From contig CAYXJR010000135.1 of the NCBI GenBank assembly GCA_964465145.1, positions 1-7,553 on the forward strand: a DNA stretch of 7,553 nucleotides, written 5' to 3'. Under the pieces are notes generated by a model that saw only the letters and a program-made list of their open reading frames with translations, did not search any database and had not been told where the DNA came from. Of this stretch, positions 1 to 7,000 are shown piece after piece (position 1 is the stretch's first letter; every line of letters starts with the position of its first letter). The stretch is from JAUVKA01 sp964465145. Its GTDB lineage: Bacteria > Bacteroidota > Bacteroidia > Bacteroidales > UBA12481. Both the position numbers and the translations under genes were made by a program.

Positions 1-189
1 ACCACAGGATGCTCTTTGTCTGAAGTTATCCAGATGGCCAGCTACAACCCAGCGCGGTTTCATGGATTCACAGATCGTGGAGGATTGGAAGTTGGGCAGA
101 ATGCAGATTTGATTTTGTTCAATATTGTTGATGGTCAGATTCGGCTGCATAAGACTGTTAAAGGTGGGGAAGTGGTGTTTGAGAAATAG
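1..189 (+). CDS. Amidohydrolase C-terminus, probably NagA-like deacetylase (5' end outside window)
   Basis: The first frame is open from base 1 to a TAG at 187-189 and gives the last 62 residues of a protein whose start lies outside the window. The visible part reads as the end of an amidohydrolase-superfamily metalloenzyme. A helix with NPARFHG is followed by DRGGLEVGQNADLILF, the typical return into the small beta-sandwich that closes the TIM barrel in N-acetylglucosamine-6-phosphate deacetylases, dihydroorotases and relatives, and the chain ends in TVKGGEVVF. By pattern, NagA (removal of acetate from GlcNAc-6-phosphate in amino-sugar breakdown, cytoplasmic) is the best guess. The metal ligands and catalytic Asp lie upstream and cannot be checked, so a dihydroorotase-like or other deacetylase is possible. 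No clear terminator follows the stop codon. Confidence 0.75.
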   Translation, partial: TTGCSLSEVIQMASYNPARFHGFTDRGGLEVGQNADLILFNIVDGQIRLHKTVKGGEVVFEK

Positions 190-190
190 T

Positions 191-204
191 TGCGGGTTGC
201 GGGT
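191..204. repeat. Two tandem copies of 7-mer TGCGGGT
   Basis: Two perfect head-to-tail copies of TGCGGGT start two bases after the amidohydrolase stop codon. They contain CGGGT twice, which is complementary to the two ACCCG stretches at 227-231 and 241-245 in the next repeat set. A weak long-loop fold between the two sets is therefore possible. There is no evidence for a function. Confidence 0.75.
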
Positions 205-223
205 TCCTTCCTTCACCTTTTTC

Positions 224-251
224 GTCACCCGTCACCTATCACCCGTCACTT
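224..251. repeat. Four tandem copies of a 7-mer (GTCACCC-like)
   Basis: Four consecutive 7-base units read GTCACCC, GTCACCT, ATCACCC and GTCACTT. The array ends seven bases before the proposed -7 promoter element of the tRNA genes, so it occupies the region where the -33 element would lie. It could be a neutral slippage-prone repeat or could influence promoter strength. The sequence does not decide between these. Confidence 0.8.
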
Positions 252-257
252 TTTTAT

Positions 258-265
258 TATCTTTG
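258..265 (+). promoter_or_regulatory. Likely -7 promoter element for the tRNA-Arg genes
   Basis: TATCTTTG followed by CACC matches the Bacteroidota -7 consensus TAnnTTTG used by the primary sigma factor. Transcription would begin near 270-273, about ten bases before the first tRNA. No good TTTG -33 box is visible 19-21 bases upstream, because the 7-mer repeat array lies there. The element sits on the correct strand directly ahead of the tRNA pair, which supports the call. Confidence 0.6.
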
Positions 266-280
266 CACCCACGAATTTTT

Positions 281-352
281 GGCCTCATAGTTCAAGGGAT
301 AGAACAGAAGTTTCCTAAACTTCAGATTCAGGTTCGAGTCCTGGTGGGGCTA
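281..352 (+). tRNA. tRNA-Arg (anticodon CCT)
   Basis: A complete 72-base cloverleaf can be folded by hand. The acceptor stem GGCCTCA pairs with TGGGGCT at 345-351, using G-T wobbles at two positions. The D stem is GTTC/GAAC with loop AAGGGATA. The anticodon stem is GAAGT/ACTTC with loop TTCCTAA, which puts anticodon CCT at 314-316. The T stem is TCAGG/CCTGG with loop TTCGAGT. The discriminator base is A352. The anticodon CCU reads AGG (arginine), a codon used in both large genes of this window. The 3' CCA is not encoded (ACAA follows), so it must be added after transcription. It probably shares a transcript with the second tRNA downstream. Confidence 0.93.
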
Positions 353-398
353 CAAGGTGTGGGTGTGGGTGTGATGGAAGTGTGAATATTAATATTTT

Positions 399-470
399 GG
401 CTCCATAGTTCAAGGGATAGAATGATAGTTTCCGGAACTGTAGATCCAGGTTCGAGTCCTGGTGGGGCTA
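399..470 (+). tRNA. tRNA-Arg (anticodon CCG)
   Basis: This is a second complete 72-base cloverleaf, identical to the first at about 61 of 72 positions. The acceptor GGCTCCA pairs with TGGGGCT at 463-469, the D stem is GTTC/GAAT, and the anticodon stem is ATAGT/ACTGT. The anticodon loop TTCCGGA places CCG at 432-434, and the T stem is CCAGG/CCTGG. It should read the arginine codon CGG. Most differences from the first tRNA fall in the anticodon arm and are compensated in pairing, so both copies look functional. CCA is not encoded. The 46-base spacer from the first tRNA has no promoter-like element, so co-transcription from the element near 258 and termination at 534-578 is the simplest reading. 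Confidence 0.93.
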
Positions 471-533
471 CAAGGTGTGGGTGTGGGTTTGGTTGTGTGA
501 AGAAGTGTGAGTGTGAATTTTAAGATTTTTTAT

Positions 534-578
534 GGCTTCATAGGCTGTTCAAACTACAGTCTATGAAGTCTTTTTTTT
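534..578 (+). terminator. Intrinsic terminator of the tRNA-Arg pair
   Basis: A 15-bp stem pairs 534-548 (GGCTTCATAGGCTGT) with 556-570 (ACAGTCTATGAAGTC), with two G-T wobbles and a 7-base loop TCAAACT. Eight T residues follow at 571-578. This is a textbook rho-independent terminator on the plus strand. It should end the tRNA transcript and insulate the large gene starting at 638. Confidence 0.92.
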
Positions 579-583
579 GTAAT

Positions 584-612
584 TTTGGAACTGAGAAGCA
601 AACATAAATTTC
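584..612 (+). promoter_or_regulatory. Possible promoter for the first large secreted protein gene
   Basis: TTTG at 584-587 and TAAATTTC at 605-612 resemble the Bacteroidota -33 (TTTG) and -7 (TAnnTTTG) elements. The gap of 17 bases is shorter than the usual 19-21 and the last base of the -7 box is off. It lies after the tRNA terminator and 25 bases before the ATG at 638, so a separate promoter is expected in this short space. A different position within 579-637 is possible. Confidence 0.35.
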
Positions 613-637
613 GCTTTAACATAATCTTAATTAAAAA

Positions 638-3600
638 ATGAATCTTAGAAAGGCAGTGATTCTGGCAGCCTTAATTCTACTTGGCAGTTTTTTCGCTACG
701 GCCCAGAACAAGAGAGAATCAAGTGGACTTACTGAAAGTGACTACGGAAATTATCCGCACTGGTTCGACATGATGCTTGATTATGAAACCAATTTTTTTG
801 AAACTCAAAAAGCTTTTTACACCTATTGGGCTGATCGCCAGCCCTCCAAGGGTACGGGGTATACGGTTTTCAAGCGCTGGGAATGGTACTGGGAGAACCG
901 TATTAATCCTGACGGAACATTTCCTGAGCCCGGGAAGATATATCGTGAGGTGAGTAAATATTTCGTGGAACATCCAGTATCAGAACGCCTCAAAAGCGGG
1001 GCACCCCAATGGAGGGAGCTTGGCCCTAAAACCAGGGTTAATTACGGTGGTTATAATGGAGTCGGGCGTATTAACGCAATAGCTTTCCATCCTACCGATA
1101 CTGCAACGATATATATTGGTGCCCCCTCAGGAGGCTTCTGGATTACTAATGACGGTGGGCAGAGTTGGAGAACAACCACTGACGCCCTCCCGACAATAGG
1201 TGTTTCAGCCATTCTTTCACAATATGATCACCCTGAGGTTATCCTGATAGGCACCGGAGACCGGGACGGAGGAAGCGACCAGGGTATTGGAACATTCAAG
1301 AGTTATGATGGCGGGGAAACATGGATGATGTCCAATGAAGGCATTGGTAACATAACCGTTGGTATGTTCGCTCAGCATGAAGTGAATCCCAATATTATCC
1401 TTGCTGCTGCTAATGGTGGAATATTTAAAACCAGCGATTTCGGGGATAGCTGGGAGAAAAAATCTGAAAATGCAGCCAATTACCGGGATATCAAATTTAA
1501 GCCGGCTGATATGTCAGTAGCCTATGCTACTTCAAACACTGGCTTCTACAGATCTGAAGATGGGGGCGAAACCTGGAATCCTATTGGCAAAGATGAAGGC
1601 CTTACTGCACCCGGACGAAAGGTAATTGGAGTTACACCGGCCAACGACAGTCTTGTTTATATAGTAGCTGGAGGAGGACCCTTCCAAGGATGCTTCCTCT
1701 CAAGAGATTTTGGACAAACTTTCACTCTTCAATCAGACGAGCCTAATATCCTGGGATACAGCCCAACAGGTGACGATGATAAGAGCCAAGCCGGTTATGA
1801 TCTGATGATTCATATCGATGTTAATAATCCTGATATAGTACATGTGGGCGGAGTGAATACCTGGAAATCCAGAGATGCTGGTAAAACATGGACTATTACA
1901 GGGCACTGGTACGGAGCTGATGGTATCAACGAAGTTCATGCCGACCAGCATACATTCGATTATAATCCTGTTTCCAATACTCTTTATGCCGGAAACGATG
2001 GTGGAATTTATTTTACTACTGATCAGGGTGGATCCTGGACAGAAATAAGTGAAGGCCTGGGAATCGGACAAATGTACAAATTGGGAGTCAGCAACACCGA
2101 TCCAAATAAAACAGTTGCCGGTTTTCAGGATAATGGCACAGCCACCCGGATGGGTGAACTATGGTACAGCACTGGCGGTGGTGATGGTATGGAATGTGCA
2201 GTTGATCCTTATGATGCGAAGTATAGCTATACAACACTTTATTATGGCGACATCACGCGCCGGATTGATAATACAAGCGGAAGGAAAATAGCCGGGGAGG
2301 ACACAAATGGAATCAATGAGGCCGGGGCATGGGTCACCCCATTCTGTATCCATGAGGAAAATCCAAACATCATGATGGTGGGATATAAGAATATCTGGAT
2401 GTCACAAAATATTAAAAGTCAGGGCAGTATTTTCTGGAGAAAGATATCCAATAACCTGGGAGGGGCAAATGACGTTAATTGCAGGGTTGTGGAACATTCT
2501 CCGGCTGATTTTGATGTGTTTTATGTTGCCAGGGACGATCAAAAAGTATTTAGAACCGACAACCTGATGGATAACAATGTTATCTGGTCAGAAATTACCA
2601 GTCGTAAACCCCGCCCGGGAATGCCTACTGATATTGAATGCCATCCCTATCAGCCATCAACTGTTTATATGAGTATCGGCATAAATATTTATAAATCTGT
2701 AAACAAGGGAGTAAGCTGGGAAGATATTTCAAACGGCCTGCCTGAGATCAATATAAATACAATTGTCTTTGATAAAACTTCCATCGAGGGATTGTACATT
2801 GGAACAGATGCCGGGGTTTATTACCGTGATGCCGGAATGGATGAATGGGTTCTGCACGGAACAGGCCTTCCTCTGAGCGTTGAGGTAACAGATGTTGAAA
2901 TTTATGCCGACAGGATCAGCCGGGAATTGAGTGTTCTCAGGGCATCAACCTATGGCAGGGGATTATGGGAGATTGGCCTTGCTCCTACATCCGGGAATCT
3001 GTCACCTAATTTACTTCATGCAGTTGCCGGTGAAAATATTGTTGTGCTTGAGTGGCAGAGCCCCTTTTATGTTGATTATTTGTCGGACTATTCAGTTTAC
3101 AGAAATGGAGAGCGGATTGCCAAAGTCAGAGGGAATTCATACCTGGACAGGGATGTTATCAATGAAACAACTTATCATTTTTACATAACCGCCAATTATG
3201 CAACCGGGCATGAATCCGGCCCTTCAAATACCGCACAGGGCACTCCAATTTCTGAAATAGAACTGCCTTACAATCAGGATTTTGAAAGAGGTACCGGCGG
3301 TTGGAAAGCGAAGTTTAATTTCGAAGGCTGGGAGTACGGAACAACAGAGGAACTGGGTATACAGGGAAATGATGGCTCCTTCTTCGGGATCAATTCAGGA
3401 TCGGCAGGGGCAGGAATTCATGTAACTGATTACCTGACAACCCCCGCAATCGATCTTAGCAGCTTTACAGGCAGAACAATCTCCTTAAAATTTAGCTATG
3501 CATTAAGGAGTTACAGAAACTATGATAAGTTGTCTGTTGTTTACCGCACATCTCTAAGCGGTGACTGGGTAAATCTTAAAAAACTTAGCGACTCGGGTAC

Positions 3601-4021
3601 AAACAGCTGGAAATGGGTTGATGATGAAATCGATCTCCCAGTAGAAGCACTGGTGGAAGAATTCCAGCTTGCATTTTTCTATGACGACAGCAATGAACAT
3701 GCCTGGGGCGCAGGTATTGACAATGTGGAATTATTTCATAACACTACTGCTGTTCATCTTATTGAAAACGATACCGACATCAAGGTTTATCCCAACCCGA
3801 GTAAAGGCGAATTTGATATCATAATAAAGGGATTAGATCAACTGGACATTCAAGTTCTTGTATATGATGTAAGCGGTCGTATTGTTTTCGAAAAGAATAT
3901 AGAAAATATTGAAACTAATCACCATGAGAGGATAAATCTGACTAATAGGGACAAGGGAATATATCAGGTAATTATCCGATCTGGACAGCGAGAGTTTAAG
4001 ACTAAAATCACCGTCCAATAA
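638..4021 (+). CDS. Large T9SS-secreted Asp-box (sortilin/BNR-like) beta-propeller protein, paralogue 1
   Basis: This 1127-residue protein is complete. The ATG at 638 follows an A/T-rich leader and begins a Sec signal peptide with likely cleavage near residues 22-23 (ATAQ). Residues about 35-125 form a conserved aromatic-rich region with MMLD, NFFETQKAFY, PSKG and VFKRWEWYWE. Residues about 125-780 are an Asp-box propeller region, with motifs starting at 169, 221, 264, 305, 354, 410, 459 and 686 (for example NDGGQSW, YDGGETW). It also holds GTGDRDGG, HADQH at 434-438 before GNDGG, and FQDNG near 496. Residues about 790-870 resemble a fibronectin type III domain (YSVYRNGE). Residues about 876-1033 resemble a MAM/cleaved-adhesin jelly-roll ending in GIDNVELF. 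Residues 1047-1127 are a T9SS type A sorting domain (VYPNPSKGEF, VYDVSGRIV, GIYQVIIRSG). It should act at the cell surface or outside the cell. Databases may label such proteins sialidase-like, but I see no sialidase or other catalytic signature. Ligand and reaction are unknown. Confidence 0.93.
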   Translation: MNLRKAVILAALILLGSFFATAQNKRESSGLTESDYGNYPHWFDMMLDYETNFFETQKAFYTYWADRQPSKGTGYTVFKRWEWYWENRINPDGTFPEPGKIYREVSKYFVEHPVSERLKSGAPQWRELGPKTRVNYGGYNGVGRINAIAFHPTDTATIYIGAPSGGFWITNDGGQSWRTTTDALPTIGVSAILSQYDHPEVILIGTGDRDGGSDQGIGTFKSYDGGETWMMSNEGIGNITVGMFAQHEVNPNIILAAANGGIFKTSDFGDSWEKKSENAANYRDIKFKPADMSVAYATSNTGFYRSEDGGETWNPIGKDEGLTAPGRKVIGVTPANDSLVYIVAGGGPFQGCFLSRDFGQTFTLQSDEPNILGYSPTGDDDKSQAGYDLMIHIDVNNPDIVHVGGVNTWKSRDAGKTWTITGHWYGADGINEVHADQHTFDYNPVSNTLYAGNDGGIYFTTDQGGSWTEISEGLGIGQMYKLGVSNTDPNKTVAGFQDNGTATRMGELWYSTGGGDGMECAVDPYDAKYSYTTLYYGDITRRIDNTSGRKIAGEDTNGINEAGAWVTPFCIHEENPNIMMVGYKNIWMSQNIKSQGSIFWRKISNNLGGANDVNCRVVEHSPADFDVFYVARDDQKVFRTDNLMDNNVIWSEITSRKPRPGMPTDIECHPYQPSTVYMSIGINIYKSVNKGVSWEDISNGLPEININTIVFDKTSIEGLYIGTDAGVYYRDAGMDEWVLHGTGLPLSVEVTDVEIYADRISRELSVLRASTYGRGLWEIGLAPTSGNLSPNLLHAVAGENIVVLEWQSPFYVDYLSDYSVYRNGERIAKVRGNSYLDRDVINETTYHFYITANYATGHESGPSNTAQGTPISEIELPYNQDFERGTGGWKAKFNFEGWEYGTTEELGIQGNDGSFFGINSGSAGAGIHVTDYLTTPAIDLSSFTGRTISLKFSYALRSYRNYDKLSVVYRTSLSGDWVNLKKLSDSGTNSWKWVDDEIDLPVEALVEEFQLAFFYDDSNEHAWGAGIDNVELFHNTTAVHLIENDTDIKVYPNPSKGEFDIIIKGLDQLDIQVLVYDVSGRIVFEKNIENIETNHHERINLTNRDKGIYQVIIRSGQREFKTKITVQ

Positions 4022-4026
4022 TCTTC

Positions 4027-4050
4027 AAAACTGCCTGGAGGCAGCTTTTT
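4027..4050 (+). terminator. Intrinsic terminator after the first large gene
   Basis: CTGCC (4031-4035) pairs with GGCAG (4040-4044) around a TGGA loop and is followed by C and five T residues. The A run at 4027-4030 can pair with the T run if C4045 is bulged. The hairpin starts within ten bases of the TAA at 4019-4021. The stem is short but typical in layout. It suggests the two large genes are at least partly transcribed separately. The remaining 41 bases before the next ATG contain TACATTTTG at 4078-4086, a weak -7-like match only a few bases from the start codon. Confidence 0.7.
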
Positions 4051-4091
4051 ATTTACTTTCGGTATTAATTTAATTTATACATTTTGATTTG

Positions 4092-7000
4092 ATGAAGCAT
4101 TTATTTTCACTCTCCGTTTTTTTACTTCTCTGTAGCCAAATTCTAATTGGTCAAAACACTTCTGATTTTGTTCCACTGAGTAAATCAGAATATGCCAGCC
4201 AACCTTATTGGCAGAATATGATGCTCGACAGAAACATTAATTTCTTCGAAACACAAAAAGCTTTTTACTCCTGGTGGGCGGGTAAAAAACCCTCTAAAGG
4301 AGAGGGCTACAGTGTTTTTAAAAGATGGGAGTATTATTGGGAAAGCCGTGTAAACGATAAGGGAGAATTCCCGAAGCCAGGAGCCATATCCCTCGAATAC
4401 GCAAATTATCAGGAAAACCACCCCATGTCTTCCCGGATGAAATCTACACAGCCGGAGTGGCAGGAGCTGGGCCCCAGAAACAGGATAACTCCACTGGGAT
4501 ATATGGGAATAGGCCGGGTGAATGTAATCGGGTTTGACCCTTCCGATCCGCTTAAAATTTATCTGGGAGCACCTTCAGGAGGATTCTGGATCAGTGAGGA
4601 TGGAGGACAATCCTGGATAACCTATACAGATCCATTGCCAACAATGGGGGTTTCAGCTATTATCGTCCATCCTGAAAATCCCGAACAAATTCTTATCGGA
4701 ACTGGCGACCGTGACGGGGGCAACGACTGGGGTGTTGGCACCATGCTAAGCCTGGATGGAGGCAGAAGCTGGGAGGAAAAGAACGAGGGGATGGGAGAAA
4801 GAACTGTAGGTATGATTGCCCAACACGAAACAAACCCGGATACATTACTGGCCGCAGCTGATGGAGGCATATACAAATCTACCGATTTCGGTGAAACATG
4901 GGTTAAAACATCGCCAAATGAAAATTCTGAAAATTTCAGGGACATACGCTACAAGCCTGGAAACATGGATGTTGCCTATGCCACTTCCAATGTGGGATTC
5001 TATCGCAGCACCGATGGTGGTGACAGCTGGACATTTATCCCGCCGGAAAACGGGATCACTGCCTCAGGTAGGATGGTTATCGGAGTGAGCCCCGCAAATA
5101 ATAATTTCGTTTATGTCGTTGTCGGCGGCACTTTCCAGGGGTGCTTCATATCAAGGGATTCTGGCCAGACTTTCAGCCTGCAGTCCGATTCTCCGAATAT
5201 TCTCGGAGGTTCTTTTGAAGGCGATGACGACAGGAACCAGAGCTGGTACGACCTGGTAATTTTTGTCGACCCATTCAACGCTAACATAGTCCATGCCGGA
5301 GGCATAAATATGTGGAGGTCGGATGATGCGGGTGTAACCTGGAAATGTACCGGGCACTGGTGGGGCGACCGAACAAACGAGGTGCATGCCGACCATCACA
5401 CGATTAATTATAACCCCCTGAACAACAGGCTCTACCTAGGCAATGACGGGGGTATCTACTTCACTGAAGACCAGGGGGAATCCTGGGAGGATATTAGCGT
5501 GGGCTTGGGGATCGGACAGATGTACAAACTTGGTGTGAGTGCAACGAATAAAGAAAAATATCTGGCAGGATTTCAAGACAACGGAAGTGCTACACATAGC
5601 CCTGATGGTTGGAGCACAAGCGGTGGCGGGGACGGATTCGAATGTGCTGTAGATCCATATTCCGACCAATACAGCTATACATCAATATACTATGGCAACA
5701 TCGATCGGCATAATGCAAGGGGCGGGTCCCGCCAGGTAGCTGCAGAAAATGTTAACGGGATAACTGAAAGCGGGGCATGGGTCACACCATATTGCCTCTC
5801 TGAATGGGATGCCAATACAATGATTATTGGGTATAAAAACATTTGGATTTGTTGGAATATAAAAACTGAAGGTGCTATTGTTTGGAAAAAAATCACTTCT
5901 ATCTCTGAGAATCCCGACAGTGTCAATTGCAAAATCGTTGAAACTTCCCCGGCGGATTCCAGCCTGTTTTTTTATGCCCGTAATGACGGTAAAATTTTCA
6001 GAACAGATAACCTTCTGTTAAATCCTCTATGGATTGACCTTACTGGGAATAAACCTATTTCAGGCAGCCCCAGTGATTTTGAATGCCATCCCTACGATGC
6101 AAACATTGTTTATATGACCCTGGGCAATAAGGTTTTCAAATCTATTGATAAAGGAGAATCCTGGGAAAATATTTCCGGAAGCTTACCCGAATATCGTGTT
6201 AATGATATAGTCTATGATAGGTCTTCCGATGAGGGCTTGTACGTTGGTACAGATGCAGGAGTTTTTTACAAGAGTGCCAGTATGGAAGATTGGGCCCAGT
6301 ATGGCCTGGATTTACCTGCTGCGGTAACAGTTAGTGAAGTTGAGATTTATTACGACCGTTTTAGCCGCGGTGAGTCGCGCCTCAGGGCATCCACATACGG
6401 ACGCGGCATGTGGGAGGTGGAGCTGGCTCCTTCCCAGGGAGTCATCTTGCCACCCTATTTTCTACTTGCCTTCGTTAGCCCCTATGATATTGAGCTGGCA
6501 TGGAATCCTCCACTGTTCCCACAATCTGTAACCGGCTATAATGTGTACAGGAACAACCAACTCATTTACACTACCAGCTCCACTTCTTATCTGGACCGTA
6601 AAGCCGACCGGAAAATTTTCAATACCTACAAAGTTTCTGCTCTTTATGGTTCTGGCGTTGAATCTGGGTTTACCAACGTTGTTGAGATTCCAGCACCGAT
6701 AACCCTGCCATATGATCAGAACTTTGAAGAGGGTCCTGAAGGATGGAAAGCCAAATTCCAGCCTGATGGTTGGAATTATGGTTCGGAATCAGATCTTAAT
6801 ATCACAGGAAATGACGGCCTGTTTTTTGGCATTAATTCGGCTTATGCAGGAGCAGATACCCATGTCAGGGATTATTTATATACTCCTGCTATCGATCTGG
6901 CTGAATATGAGGGCCAAACTGTCACTCTCAGCTTCAGCTATACACTAAGAAGATACCTTAGATACGATCATCTCTTTGTACTTTACCGCCCCAACCTGGA

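Larger units (their letters stand above)
281..548 (+). repeat. Tandem duplication of tRNA plus 3' flank, with remnant of a third copy
   Basis: The repeat unit is a tRNA followed by ACAAGGTGTGGGTGTGGGT, a G/T-rich spacer and GTGTGAAT(A/T)TTAA(T/G)ATTTT. Copy one spans 281-398 and copy two about 399-533. The end of the copy-one spacer (380-398) matches 511-529 at 17 of 19 bases. In each case a tRNA-like 5' end follows: GGCTCCATAG at 399, and GGCTTCATAG at 534 after four extra bases. The second occurrence continues GCTGTTCAAAC, close to the tRNA GTTCAA, but no tRNA body follows. Each spacer holds a short GGTGTG hexamer run (356-373 perfect, 474-491 with one change). Confidence 0.75.

Noticed and set aside
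191..251. CRISPR-like array from the short repeats
   Set aside because: The units are 7 bases and directly adjacent with no spacers, and no cas gene is nearby.
125..385. An 86-residue open frame on the plus strand across the amidohydrolase end and the first tRNA
   Set aside because: It overlaps a coding end, a repeat array, a promoter and a tRNA gene, and its translation resembles no protein. It is open by chance.
1142..2720. Sialidase or GH74 glycosidase assignment from the Asp-box repeats
   Set aside because: Asp-boxes are structural and occur in many non-enzymes. I could not find an arginine-containing FRIP-type motif or a clear catalytic pair, so no activity is claimed.
4089..4091. TTG as the start codon of the second large gene
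   Set aside because: An ATG follows immediately at 4092 and gives a normal signal peptide (MKHLF). The TTG adds one Met and nothing else.
4122..4136. Lipoprotein signal from the Cys in the LLLC of paralogue 2
   Set aside because: The residues before Cys14 are all Leu, so the small residues of a lipobox are missing, and the hydrophobic stretch continues to a plausible ordinary cleavage site. The T9SS domain also argues for non-lipoprotein export.
4622..4945. Open frames of up to 112 codons opposite the two large genes, such as this one
   Set aside because: They are antisense shadows of the Asp-box coding sequence, with no start signals and no protein-like features. The same applies to the other short frames inside 638-7463.
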